From the NCBI GenBank assembly GCA_017965665.1, contig JAGCPN010000006.1, positions 1 to 64,000 of the forward strand: a stretch of DNA of 64,000 nt, given 5' to 3'. Shown piece by piece: positions 19,206 through 27,727 of the stretch. The notes under the pieces are model-generated. The model worked only from the letters and a program-made list of their open reading frames with translations, searched no databases and had not been told where the DNA came from. This stretch comes from Aeriscardovia sp. GTDB lineage: Bacteria > Actinomycetota > Actinomycetes > Actinomycetales > Bifidobacteriaceae. Within the stretch, counting starts at the first letter, position 1. Each line of letters opens with the position of its first letter. The position numbers and the translations under genes are program-made.

Positions 19206-20930
19206 ATGAAGCAATCTTCTTCCAATCGAATAGAGCTCACCGACAGGGTATTTTTGTACTCTCCGGCAGGCGGATGGGGCAGGGACGTCGTCGCAGCCGG
19301 GCTCTTGAAGGCCCTTTCCTCCCGGCACCGCTCCGTCACTTTTTTCCAGCCCCTTTGCAGGCAGCAGGAGGGGCCCCTGCGCCTCCTCGCGGCGGCCGCG
19401 GGCGCCCTGCAGCTCGAAGCCGGAAAGCCGGAGGAGCACGAAGGCGTGAGAGAAGAGGTTTATTACGCCAATGAGGCCCTGAGCCGCAGGGAGATAGTGA
19501 CAAAGTTTTACGATTCTCCTGCGGTAAAGAAGGCGGATTTCGCCCTGGTGTTGGGATCCAACCACTCGAAGGTGGCGCACCCGAGCAAAATGACCACCGA
19601 CGCGGCGCTGTCTGCGGATCTGCAGTGTCCCGTGCTGATTTCAGTGAGCGGGGAGGGCCGCAGCGCCCAAGAAGTGGCCGAGAGCATCAAAGCGTGCGCG
19701 AGGACCGTGCAGGAGAAGGGCAGCAAGATCCTCGGAGCCTTCGTCTCCCCGTCCCCCGAAGGGATAGAAGAGCAGGTGAGGATAGAGCTCGTAGACCTCT
19801 CAATCCCCGTGTGGTTTATAGGGCATGTCGAAGAAAAAGGGGGAGTAAAACAAAAGGCCCTGGCATGTTTTAGGGCGTGCCGGGCGGGCATGGACGAAGA
19901 AGAGCTCTTCCGCGCCCTGTCCAGGCCTTTTACGGCCCCTGTGACTCCCGCATGCTTCCAGTACTCCCTTTTGAGGCGCGCATCCGAAAAGAAGAAGACG
20001 ATAGTCCTTCCCGAGGGCGCAGAGGAGCGGGTGCTTCGCGCGGCCAACTACGTGCTTTCCCATGACGCCGCCGACATCATCCTCCTCGGCGAAGAAGGGT
20101 ACATAAAGAGGCGGGCCGCCAATATCGACCTCGCCTTCATTTCCAAGGCCAAAATCCTGTCTATGGAAGACGAGGAGTTGAAAGCAAAGCTGGAGGAGGA
20201 GATGAAAAAGATCCTCCCCCTCAGAGACGAAGAGATAGCCGAGCTGATAAAGGACCCTTCGTACTTCGGAACCATGCTGGTCAAGAGCGGAATGGCCGAC
20301 GGGATGGTATCGGGGGCCGTTCACCCAACGGCCCAGACCGTACGCCCGGCCCTCAAAATTATCCGCACCAAGCCCGGGGTCCCGATAGTTTCGGGCTCGA
20401 TGCTTATGTGCATGGAAGATCACGTAGACATCTACGCCGATGTGGCGATCGTCCCCAACCCCACCCCCTCCCAGCTCGCCCTCATAGCCTCTCAGACCTG
20501 CAAGACGGCGAAAATGGTGGGGATAGACCCCGTCGTGGGGTTCCTCTCCTACTCCACCCTGGGCTCCGGAAAGGGCAAGGACGTGGAAATGGTCGAAGAG
20601 GCGGTGGAGGACTTCAAGGCCAGCTCTCCCAAGGCGCCCTTTGTGGGCCCCATTCAGTTCGACGCCGCCTGCAGCCCCCAGGTCGCCCGCCTGAAGGCTC
20701 CCGGCAATTCCGTGGCGGGGCAGGTTACCGCCTACATCTGCCCGGATCTGGATTCGGGCAACATCCTTTACAAAGCCGTGGAGAGGACGGGGGGCGCCAC
20801 GGCGATAGGACCCATACTCCAGGGGCTCTGCAAGCCCGTAAACGACCTGTCCCGGGGATCGACCATGTGGGACATAGTCAACACGATCGCCATTACGGCC
20901 CTGACATGCGAAGAGGAAGATGATGAGTGA
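19206..20930 (+). CDS. pta: Phosphate acetyltransferase
   Basis: 574 residues. The C-terminal catalytic PTA_PTB domain (about 255-570) carries VLPEGAEERVLRAA, GMADGMVSGAVHPTAQTVRPAL and LSYSTLGSGKGKDVEMVEEA. The N-terminal part resembles the DRTGG/dethiobiotin-synthetase-like region of long Pta enzymes, but a canonical GKS/T P-loop is not visible and the region is shorter than in E. coli. The enzyme interconverts acetyl phosphate and acetyl-CoA, linking phosphoketolase output to lipid and other biosynthesis. Followed by ackA with an 11-nt overlap. Confidence 0.95.
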   Translation: MKQSSSNRIELTDRVFLYSPAGGWGRDVVAAGLLKALSSRHRSVTFFQPLCRQQEGPLRLLAAAAGALQLEAGKPEEHEGVREEVYYANEALSRREIVTKFYDSPAVKKADFALVLGSNHSKVAHPSKMTTDAALSADLQCPVLISVSGEGRSAQEVAESIKACARTVQEKGSKILGAFVSPSPEGIEEQVRIELVDLSIPVWFIGHVEEKGGVKQKALACFRACRAGMDEEELFRALSRPFTAPVTPACFQYSLLRRASEKKKTIVLPEGAEERVLRAANYVLSHDAADIILLGEEGYIKRRAANIDLAFISKAKILSMEDEELKAKLEEEMKKILPLRDEEIAELIKDPSYFGTMLVKSGMADGMVSGAVHPTAQTVRPALKIIRTKPGVPIVSGSMLMCMEDHVDIYADVAIVPNPTPSQLALIASQTCKTAKMVGIDPVVGFLSYSTLGSGKGKDVEMVEEAVEDFKASSPKAPFVGPIQFDAACSPQVARLKAPGNSVAGQVTAYICPDLDSGNILYKAVERTGGATAIGPILQGLCKPVNDLSRGSTMWDIVNTIAITALTCEEEDDE

Positions 20931-22116
20931 AAACATTTTGGTAATTAATTCCGGCTCCAGCTCTGTAAAGTACCAGCTTTTGGACATGGACGAAAAGCAG
21001 GTGCTGGCGAAGGGGGAAGTGGAAAAAATAGGGCTGGAAGGCAGCCAAATCACCCACGAGGCCTTCGGAAAGGAAAATGTGAAAGCGGAGGAGATCTGCG
21101 ATCACTTCGCCGCCTTCAAAGCCATCCTGGGATGCTTTAAGCAGTTCGGCCCCGACCTGCAAGAGGCCGGAGTGAAGGCCGTGGGGCACAGGATCGTGCA
21201 GGGCGCAGACCTCTTTCCCGGCCCCGCCCTCATAGATGACGCCGTACTTCAGGAAATCTGGGATCTGTCGGCCCTGGCTCCCCTTCACAACGGGCCTGCC
21301 GCAAGGGGCATTGAAATAATGCGCAGCCTCCTTCCCGGAGTGCCTCAGGTGGCCGTCTTCGACACCTCCTTCTTCTTCAACCTCCCCAAGGAGGCCAGGA
21401 CGTACGCCCTGAAAAAGGAAGTGGCCGAAAAGTACCGCATCTACCGCTACGGGGCCCACGGCATAAGCCACAGGTTCGTAGGGGGCAAAGTCCGCTCCAT
21501 GCTTGCAAAAGAGGGCCAGGACTTTTGCCAGATAGTCCTGCACCTGGGCAACGGCGCGAGCTGCAGCGCCCAGGTAAACGACAGGGCGGTGGAGACCTCG
21601 ATGGGCCTCACTCCCCTCGAGGGCCTGGTGATGGGCACGCGCACCGGAGATATAGACCCGGCCACTGCAGTCTTCCTCCTGAAAAACTCCCCCTACACCC
21701 CCGAGGGGATAGAGAAACTCTTCAACGCGGAGAGCGGCCTCAAGGGCCTGTGCGGTCACAGCGACATGAGGGAGGTGGAGGCGCTCTATAACGCGGGCGA
21801 CCCTGACGCGACCCTCGCCGTAGATGTCTTCTGCCACAGGATCGTCAGCTACATCGGCGCCTACTGGGCCCAGATGGGATCCCTGCAGGCCCTCACCTTC
21901 ACCGCCGGAATCGGGGAGCATCAGGCCTTCGTGAGGAGGATTATCGCCGACAAGCTCTCCCCCTTCGGAGTGAAGCTGGATGAAGAAAAGAACCAGAGCG
22001 GCCCCAAAGACAGGGTCATATCGGATGAGGGAAGTTCGGTCAAAGTCCTAGTGATTCACACCGACGAGGAGCTGTCGATAGCCGAGCAGACCCTGGAGCT
22101 CGTCTCTTCGCTCTAG
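20920..22116 (+). CDS. ackA: Acetate kinase
   Basis: 398 residues of the ASKHA superfamily. INSGSSSVKY near residue 8, GHRIVQG near 90, HLGNGAS near 208, TPLEGLVMGTRTGDIDP near 227 and FTAGIGEHQ near 325 are all present. Converts acetyl phosphate and ADP to acetate and ATP, the main energy-yielding step of the bifid shunt. The ORF begins with two adjacent ATGs (20920 and 20923); the AGAGGAAG ribosome binding site suits either. It overlaps the end of pta, so it is translationally coupled. Confidence 0.98.
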   Translation: MMSENILVINSGSSSVKYQLLDMDEKQVLAKGEVEKIGLEGSQITHEAFGKENVKAEEICDHFAAFKAILGCFKQFGPDLQEAGVKAVGHRIVQGADLFPGPALIDDAVLQEIWDLSALAPLHNGPAARGIEIMRSLLPGVPQVAVFDTSFFFNLPKEARTYALKKEVAEKYRIYRYGAHGISHRFVGGKVRSMLAKEGQDFCQIVLHLGNGASCSAQVNDRAVETSMGLTPLEGLVMGTRTGDIDPATAVFLLKNSPYTPEGIEKLFNAESGLKGLCGHSDMREVEALYNAGDPDATLAVDVFCHRIVSYIGAYWAQMGSLQALTFTAGIGEHQAFVRRIIADKLSPFGVKLDEEKNQSGPKDRVISDEGSSVKVLVIHTDEELSIAEQTLELVSSL

Positions 22117-22144
22117 GCCCCCGGGCCCAAATCCGGGTCCATAG

Positions 22145-22150
22145 TATAAT
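22145..22150 (+). promoter_or_regulatory. -10 element of tRNA-Pro
   Basis: A perfect TATAAT ending 12 nt before the tRNA, with a GC-rich spacer and no obvious -35. Confidence 0.55.
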
Positions 22151-22162
22151 GTTGTAAGATTT

Positions 22163-22235
22163 CGGGGCGTAGCGCAGGTGGTAGCGCGCTTGCTTTGGGG
22201 GCAAGATGTCGCAGGTTCGAGTCCTGTCGCCCCGA
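22163..22235 (+). tRNA. tRNA-Pro (anticodon UGG)
   Basis: 73 nt with acceptor stem CGGGGCG/CGCCCCG, anticodon stem CTTGC/GCAAG around loop TTTGGGG (anticodon TGG) and a normal T arm with GGTTCGAGTCC. No CCA is encoded. It is followed by CTTTTTT and ends 5 nt before the convergent Nif3-family stop codon. Confidence 0.95.
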
Positions 22236-22240
22236 CTTTT

Positions 22241-23065
22241 TTATATGAAAACTTCCGCCCAGGGATCGGTATTGATCTCAGACAGGCGGCATTCCGCTTC
22301 CCCGCCCAGCCTTTTTTTAACATCCTCCATCGCAAAGTCGAACCAGGGAAATTCAGAGCTGAAGTGGGAGACGTCCACCAGCCCCATCCTGCGCCCGCAG
22401 GAGCGCACCTTCTGCATGAAGTCCAGGGCCGGGTGGTGGCGGAGATCGCCTGTGAGGAACACATCGGCCCCGGATTCCAAAGCCCGGCCAAGGAAGCTGT
22501 CTCCGGCCCCGCTCATCACCGCCACCCTTCTTACCGCCATCTTCGGGTCTCCCGCCAGTTTTACCCCCTGCACGGTCTTAGGCAGCCTTTCCCGGCACAT
22601 CTTTGCAAATTCTTCCAGGCTCATTTCCCTCTCCAGATTCCCTATCCTCCCCAGGCCCGCCGGAGCGCCCTCCACAAAGCCCTCGGGCTCGATGGGGGAA
22701 GGGTTAAAAATTCCGATCCTGGCGCACAGAGCCTCGTTTGTGCCCCGGGGCGCGGCGTCCACATTGGTGTGGCCCGCCCACAGGGCGCAGCCGGCGCGCA
22801 GGAGGATGGCGGCCGAGCGGCCGTGGGGGTCGGTAGAGGGGATGAGGTGCACGGCCCTGAAAAAGAGGGGGTGATGGGTGACCATGAGGTCGGCGCCCCA
22901 CTCTGCAGCCTCCCTGGCGGTGTCGATCGTGGGGTCGAGGGCGAAGAAGATTTTCCTGCACTCCCGTTCGAGATCCCCCAGGACAAGTCCGGGAAAGTCC
23001 CACTCCTCCCTGAGGGAAAGCGGGTACATCTTCTCCAGTTCCGATACGGCGTCCCTTACTTTCAT
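22241..23065 (-). CDS. Nif3-like dinuclear metal-center protein
   Basis: 274 residues of the Nif3/YqfO/DUF34 family. Metal-binding elements are visible: THHPLFF near residue 63, HTNVDAAP near 100 and, in the C-terminal half, the GDLRHHP region. These proteins bind two metal ions; related members have GTP cyclohydrolase-like or toroid structures, and the function is unsettled. I take the ATG at 23065, preceded by a perfect AGGAGG, rather than the upstream in-frame start. It lies 8 nt after the polA stop on the same strand, so the two form an operon. Confidence 0.88.
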   Translation of the reverse strand: MKVRDAVSELEKMYPLSLREEWDFPGLVLGDLERECRKIFFALDPTIDTAREAAEWGADLMVTHHPLFFRAVHLIPSTDPHGRSAAILLRAGCALWAGHTNVDAAPRGTNEALCARIGIFNPSPIEPEGFVEGAPAGLGRIGNLEREMSLEEFAKMCRERLPKTVQGVKLAGDPKMAVRRVAVMSGAGDSFLGRALESGADVFLTGDLRHHPALDFMQKVRSCGRRMGLVDVSHFSSEFPWFDFAMEDVKKRLGGEAECRLSEINTDPWAEVFI

Positions 23066-23073
23066 TTTTCCTC

Positions 23074-25554
23074 CTAGTGCGCAGCCTGCTGCCAGTTGTC
23101 GCCCCATCCCATGGAGACGGTGAGGGGGACTTTGAGATCTGCGGCCCCTTCCATGGCGAGGCGTATGGATTCTCCGGCCTCCTCCTCTTCTCCGGGGGCG
23201 ACTTCCACCAAAAGCTCGTCGTGAATCTGCAGAACCATGCGGCTTTTCAGCCCCCTCTCTTCGAGGGAATGCGCAGCCTTTATCATGGCGAGCTTCATTA
23301 TGTCTGCGGCAGAGCCCTGTATGGGGGCGTTCCTTGCCGCCCTCTCGGAGGCCCTCCGGGCCTGGGGGGAAGGGGAGGAGAGATCCGGAAAATAGCGCCG
23401 GCGGCCCAAAATCGTCTCGCTGTACCCCTTCCTCGCGGCCTCTTTGACCTGCAGATCCAAATACCTTTTTACTGCCCCGAAGATCGCAAAGTACTTTTCT
23501 TCGAGCTCCCTGGCCTCCTTTTGGGGGATGCGCAGGCGCGAAGCGAGGCCGAACGCGCTCAGCCCGTAAGCCAGGCCGTAGCTGACCTGTTTAACGCTCG
23601 TCCTCTGATTTGCCGTAACTTCATCTTCGGGAACCCCGTAGACGAGATGCGCGATGTACCTGTGGAAGTCGCCCCCGGATCTGAAGGCCTCTATCAGCTT
23701 TTCATCCCCGGAGAGATCCGCCATAATCCTCAGTTCTATCTGCGAGTAGTCGCAGCTTAAAAGCTTCCACCCCTTCGGGGCTATGAAGGCGGATCTGATC
23801 TGCCTGCCTTCTTCGGTCCTGTTGGGAATCGTCTGTAGATTGGGATCCTGGGAGGCGATCCTCCCCGTCCCGGTGGACTTTTGGTCAAAAGTCGAATAGA
23901 TCCTGCCGTCGGGGGAGACGGCCTTGAGGAGGGAGGAGACAATCTCCGAGAGCTTCCCCTCTTCCCTGAACTTTAAGAGGGCCTGTATGAACTTTTCTTC
24001 CGGCCCCTCGGGATCTACCTGGGATGCGATCTTTTCCAGGGCTGCGGCCGAGGTTCCGCTGCCTTTGAGGCGAAATTCTCCGTAAAGGACGGAAGAGACC
24101 TGTTTGGGGCTGTTCAAGTTGACTTGAGCGTGCCCGAAGCCCAGCGCCTCCATGGCCAAAGACGAAGAGAGGGCGCACTGGGAATCGAAAAACCCCTTCA
24201 TCTCCTCCAGCGCGGATTTGTCTACGAGGACCCCCCGCTTTTCCATGTCGAAAAGTATTTTGGCTACGGGTATTTCAATGCCGTGCAGCAGCTCTTTTTC
24301 CCCCCTCTTTTCCAGATCCCCTTCCAGGGCGCGAGAGAGGCTTAAAATGGCGCCAAGCTTCTCTTTTCCCTCCTTTTCCAGGGCGGGCTTCATGGCTTCT
24401 GCGGGGTGATCCGGGTCAAAAAGGTAGCTCGCCAGGGAGAGATCGGAGGCGGGGAGAGGGAGCGGGCCGGCCTTTTCCATGGCCCCCTTGTAGTCCAGGG
24501 CCGTCCAGCCGGATCCTGTGCGAAGCATGTCGGGAATTTCGTTTTCCCACTTCCCCTCCACTCCGGCGGAGAGGGTGTGCAAAATAAACCCGGATGGCAA
24601 ACCCTCTGCAAAATAAGCCTTGCCCTCCCGGGCGGATGCAAGGCTTATAAGATCCTCTCCGGGAGCGGGGGAGGAGTAGCCGAAGCTGGTTTCAATCTTC
24701 CTTATGGTCTTTTCCTGGAAGGACAAGGACTGCATAAAGGAATCGAAATCTTTTGAAAGCTCTCTGGGGTGCATCCCGCTTATGGGAACGGGGAAGGACA
24801 GGTCCGAAACCAGCTGGTTTACGCGGCGGTTTAAAAGAACCTGCTCTTCGTCTTTGCGCAGCTCTTCGCCCTTGGCGCCCTTTATGGATCCGGCCTCTTC
24901 GAGCAGCTTTTTCAGGGATCCGAACTCCAGGAGCCATTTGGCCGCTATCTTGTCCCCCACCCCTCTTACTCCCGGGATGTTGTCGGCCCCCTCGCCCCTG
25001 AGGGCTGCCAGATCCGGGTAGAGGGAGGGGGGAATGGAGTAGGCTTCCAAAATGGCCTCGGGAGTTTTAAGGGAAAAGTCTTTGAAGTGGCGGCCCGGAA
25101 ATATCACAGACACTTTCCCGTCTATCAGCTGGAAGACGTCTTTGTCTCCGGAAACTATGAGGACGCGGCAGCCCTCCTCCTCCCCTTTCCGGCTCAGGGA
25201 CGCCACTATGTCGTCCCCCTCAAAACCTTCCTTTGTGAACCACTTGACGTCCAAAAGGCTCAGGGCTTTTTTGACTGTTTCCAGCTGTTTTGCAAAGCTT
25301 TCCGGAGTCTTGGGGCGCTGGGCTTTGTAGCAGGGAAGGAGGCGGTTTCTGAAGGTCCCGCCGGAGGTGTCGAAAGCTACGGCAACGTAGTAAGGCCTGT
25401 ACTTTTCCACCACTTCGCAGAGCATGCTGAAAAAGCCGTACACGGCGTTGGTGGGCTGGGAGCCCGAGCTGAATTTTGATTCGTCTAGCGCATAGAACGC
25501 CCTGAAGAGCAGGGAGTGGCCGTCGACTACCAGGAAAGTGTTGCTGTCTTTCAC
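23074..25554 (-). CDS. polA: DNA polymerase I
   Basis: 826 residues. An N-terminal 5'-nuclease domain (about 1-290, starting FLVVDGHSLLFRAFYAL, with GVGDKIAAKWL near 195), a central region where the 3'-5' exonuclease acidic motifs are not recognisable (no proofreading expected), and a polymerase domain with motif A DYSQIELRIMADL near 600, motif B KQVSYGLAYGLSAFGLA near 655 and motif C HDELLVEV near 778. Motif B carries Tyr where E. coli has Phe762, as in other actinobacterial Pol I. The start is GTG without a ribosome binding site; a TAACCT 6 nt upstream could be a leaderless -10. Confidence 0.96.
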   Translation of the reverse strand: MKDSNTFLVVDGHSLLFRAFYALDESKFSSGSQPTNAVYGFFSMLCEVVEKYRPYYVAVAFDTSGGTFRNRLLPCYKAQRPKTPESFAKQLETVKKALSLLDVKWFTKEGFEGDDIVASLSRKGEEEGCRVLIVSGDKDVFQLIDGKVSVIFPGRHFKDFSLKTPEAILEAYSIPPSLYPDLAALRGEGADNIPGVRGVGDKIAAKWLLEFGSLKKLLEEAGSIKGAKGEELRKDEEQVLLNRRVNQLVSDLSFPVPISGMHPRELSKDFDSFMQSLSFQEKTIRKIETSFGYSSPAPGEDLISLASAREGKAYFAEGLPSGFILHTLSAGVEGKWENEIPDMLRTGSGWTALDYKGAMEKAGPLPLPASDLSLASYLFDPDHPAEAMKPALEKEGKEKLGAILSLSRALEGDLEKRGEKELLHGIEIPVAKILFDMEKRGVLVDKSALEEMKGFFDSQCALSSSLAMEALGFGHAQVNLNSPKQVSSVLYGEFRLKGSGTSAAALEKIASQVDPEGPEEKFIQALLKFREEGKLSEIVSSLLKAVSPDGRIYSTFDQKSTGTGRIASQDPNLQTIPNRTEEGRQIRSAFIAPKGWKLLSCDYSQIELRIMADLSGDEKLIEAFRSGGDFHRYIAHLVYGVPEDEVTANQRTSVKQVSYGLAYGLSAFGLASRLRIPQKEARELEEKYFAIFGAVKRYLDLQVKEAARKGYSETILGRRRYFPDLSSPSPQARRASERAARNAPIQGSAADIMKLAMIKAAHSLEERGLKSRMVLQIHDELLVEVAPGEEEEAGESIRLAMEGAADLKVPLTVSMGWGDNWQQAAH

Positions 25555-25582
25555 GTATTCAGGTTAAGCGCCCTTTTCGACA

Positions 25583-26173
25583 CTACCCGAGTTTTAAGAT
25601 TATGGCTTCGGCCACTTCCCCCATGCTGAGCCTCTTGTCCATGCTGTTTTTCTGTATCCACCTGAAGGCCTCGGGTTCGGAGAGGCCCATGCTCTCCATA
25701 AGAAGCCCCTTGGCCCTGTCGACCTTTTTCCTGACTTCCACTCTGGCGCGGATGTCGGTTATCTGGCTCTCCAAGGTGTTTAGCTGCTCGAAGCGGGAGA
25801 TCGCGATCTCCATGGCCGGCAGGAGCTGCTCAGGTTCGAAAGGCTTTACTATATACGCCCCCGCGCCGGACTCTATGGCTTCCGCCACGAGGGGCTTTTG
25901 AGAATAGGCGGTGAGGATGACTACGGGCGCTATCTTTTCTTCCGAGAGAATCTTGGTGGCGCTGATGCCGTCGCCCCCCGGCATTTTGACGTCCATCAAG
26001 ACTACGTCCGGCTTCTCTTTTCTGGCCAGCTCTACCGCTTCTTTTCCGTTGGTGACCTGCCCCACGACTATTTGATTGAAAGCTTTTAGAGACTGGACGA
26101 TGTCCAAACGGATAAGGGATTCGTCCTCTGCGACCAGAACGCGCCTCGGCGCGTCGCTCCCGCCATTTACCAT
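25583..26173 (-). CDS. pdtaR: ANTAR-domain response regulator (PdtaR type)
   Basis: 196 residues. An N-terminal receiver with the acidic pair AEDE, phospho-acceptor Asp in VVLMDVKMPGGDG (near residue 62) and Lys in YIVKPF, joined to a C-terminal ANTAR RNA-binding domain (VDRAKGLLMESMGLSEPEAFRWIQ). ANTAR proteins bind tandem hairpins in nascent RNA and act as antiterminators or translational regulators; the usual sensor PdtaS is not in the window. The longer in-frame ORF would run through tRNA-Leu(CAA), so I choose the ATG at 26173, 16 nt after the tRNA. There is no promoter between, so it probably shares the tRNA transcript. Confidence 0.9.
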   Translation of the reverse strand: MVNGGSDAPRRVLVAEDESLIRLDIVQSLKAFNQIVVGQVTNGKEAVELARKEKPDVVLMDVKMPGGDGISATKILSEEKIAPVVILTAYSQKPLVAEAIESGAGAYIVKPFEPEQLLPAMEIAISRFEQLNTLESQITDIRARVEVRKKVDRAKGLLMESMGLSEPEAFRWIQKNSMDKRLSMGEVAEAIILKLG

Positions 26174-26189
26174 AAGCGCCTGCGATTCG

Positions 26190-26263
26190 TACCCTGAGTG
26201 GGACTCGAACCCACACTGTACAGATTTTGAGGCTGTTTCCTCTACCAATTGGGATACCAGGGC
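26190..26263 (-). tRNA. tRNA-Leu (anticodon CAA) with a short variable loop
   Basis: 74 nt on the minus strand. Acceptor GCCCTGG/TCAGGGT with two G-U pairs, D arm with AATTGGTAGA, anticodon loop CTCAAAA giving CAA, and T arm GTGGG-TTCGAGT-CCCAC. The variable loop is only about 5 nt, so the shape is class I, not the long-armed class II normal for bacterial tRNA-Leu. The anticodon stem has one C-U mismatch next to the loop. No CCA is encoded. Anticodon assignment is by loop position and is fairly secure; the amino acid is inferred from the anticodon. Confidence 0.85.
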
Positions 26264-26273
26264 ATCCTAAGCC

Positions 26274-26279
26274 ATTATA
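26274..26279 (-). promoter_or_regulatory. -10 element of tRNA-Leu(CAA) (and probably pdtaR)
   Basis: Perfect TATAAT on the minus strand ending 10 nt before the tRNA. It overlaps the region just beyond the pyk stop codon. As no other promoter is visible before pdtaR, it may drive tRNA and regulator together. Confidence 0.55.
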
Positions 26280-26281
26280 GC

Positions 26282-27709
26282 TTAGGAAATGATGTGGTCA
26301 AAAATGGCCCCGGATCCGGCAGATTCGGCATCGCCCTCGTTCTCTATGCTCTCTATCATCACCCTCTCGCCTTTGCAGAGCCCCAGCTCTTTAAGCTTGG
26401 AATCGATCTTGGAGAAAACTTCCCTCGAAGGGCTGAGGAGGGTGTCGTCCAGGACGGCAAAAGTGCCCCAGAACAGGGAGAGCTGGTAGTAGGTCTTCTC
26501 TTTGGGGGTGAAGGCGTAAATCGGGATGGAGGGGCGGAACTTGGCAGTGGCTGCCGCAGGATCGGGGGAATCGCAAATCACTACGAGCGCCTTGGCGCCC
26601 CTCGCCCCGGCGGCCTTGATGGCGGCCAGCGCGAGATCCTCCCTTCCGTCTTCTCTCCTGGGGTCCGCAGCCGGGATGAGGTTGGAGGCGTGTTCAGAAG
26701 TGTACTCTGAAATCTTGGCCATGGTTGCCACCACTCTCCCGGGATCTGCGCCCACGGCCGTCTCATTGCTGGTCATAGTGCAGTCGCACCCGTCCAGAAT
26801 GGCATTGGCTACGTCTGAGGCCTCGGCCCTGGTGGGAAGGGGGTTGGAAATCATGGAGCCCAGCATCTCGGTGGCCATTATCACGGGCTTGGCAAAGTAG
26901 CGGCTCATAGACACCAGCTTTTTGTCTATGACGGGCACCTGCCAGAAGGGAAGCTCTACCGCCAGGTCCCCCCTGGCGCACATTATCCCCTGGGAAGCCT
27001 TCACTATTTCTTCCATGTTTTCGATGGCTTCGGGCTTTTCCATCTTGACTATTATGGGCAGCCTCATCCCTTTTTCGTCCATGATTTTCTTTGCCGAGTC
27101 CAGATCCGCCGCCTTCCTGACAAAGCTCATGGCGATCATGTCCACATCGTGGTCCAGCGCCCATCTCAGATCCTCTTCGTCTTTCTCGGTGAGGGCGGGA
27201 GACGATATTTCCACCCCCGGCAGGTTTATGCCCTTGTGGCTGGAAAGGCGTCCGGGGACGATGACTTTGGTGAGGATCTTGTTCCCCTCGACGGCCTTCA
27301 CTTCCAGCCTCACCAGCCCGTCGTTCAAAAGCAGGGTGTCTCCGGGCTTCACGTCCTCAGGCAGCTCCTTATAAGTGCAGCTCACCCCTTCTTTGGTGCC
27401 GGTAATGTCGTCGGAAGTGATGAAAAAGTCCTGACCTTTTTCGAGGACGACTTCGTCTTTGCCTTCTGCGTTCTTTTCAAACCATCCGCAGCGGATTTTG
27501 GGGCCCTGGAAGTCAGCCATGATTCCCACGTTCTTTCCCACATTTTTGCGGGCCTCTTTTATGTTGTTCAAAATTTCCAGGTGCTGCTCAGGTGTGCCGT
27601 GGGAGAAATTCAGCCTCGCCACGTCCATTCCGTTGCGCATGAGGGTCTCAAGCATTGCCACGCTGTCACACGCAGGTCCTATAGTGCAGACGATTTTACC
27701 CATCCTCAT
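26282..27709 (-). CDS. pyk: Pyruvate kinase
   Basis: 475 residues. Converts PEP and ADP to pyruvate and ATP, the last step of glycolysis. Visible motifs: KIVCTIGPA at the N-terminus, LNFSHG near 34, the active-site signature IIVKMEKPEAIENMEEI near 220, followed by GIMCARGDLAVELP and MATEMLGSM near 275. Length is typical. GAGG lies 8 nt before the ATG. It follows terC by 18 nt on the same strand. Confidence 0.97.
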   Translation of the reverse strand: MRMGKIVCTIGPACDSVAMLETLMRNGMDVARLNFSHGTPEQHLEILNNIKEARKNVGKNVGIMADFQGPKIRCGWFEKNAEGKDEVVLEKGQDFFITSDDITGTKEGVSCTYKELPEDVKPGDTLLLNDGLVRLEVKAVEGNKILTKVIVPGRLSSHKGINLPGVEISSPALTEKDEEDLRWALDHDVDMIAMSFVRKAADLDSAKKIMDEKGMRLPIIVKMEKPEAIENMEEIVKASQGIMCARGDLAVELPFWQVPVIDKKLVSMSRYFAKPVIMATEMLGSMISNPLPTRAEASDVANAILDGCDCTMTSNETAVGADPGRVVATMAKISEYTSEHASNLIPAADPRREDGREDLALAAIKAAGARGAKALVVICDSPDPAAATAKFRPSIPIYAFTPKEKTYYQLSLFWGTFAVLDDTLLSPSREVFSKIDSKLKELGLCKGERVMIESIENEGDAESAGSGAIFDHIIS

Positions 27710-27727
27710 AAGGGGAACCTCGTTTTC

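Noticed and set aside
26174-26248. N-terminal extension of pdtaR
   Set aside because: It would be translated from tRNA-Leu(CAA) sequence; the ATG at 26173 begins the conserved protein.
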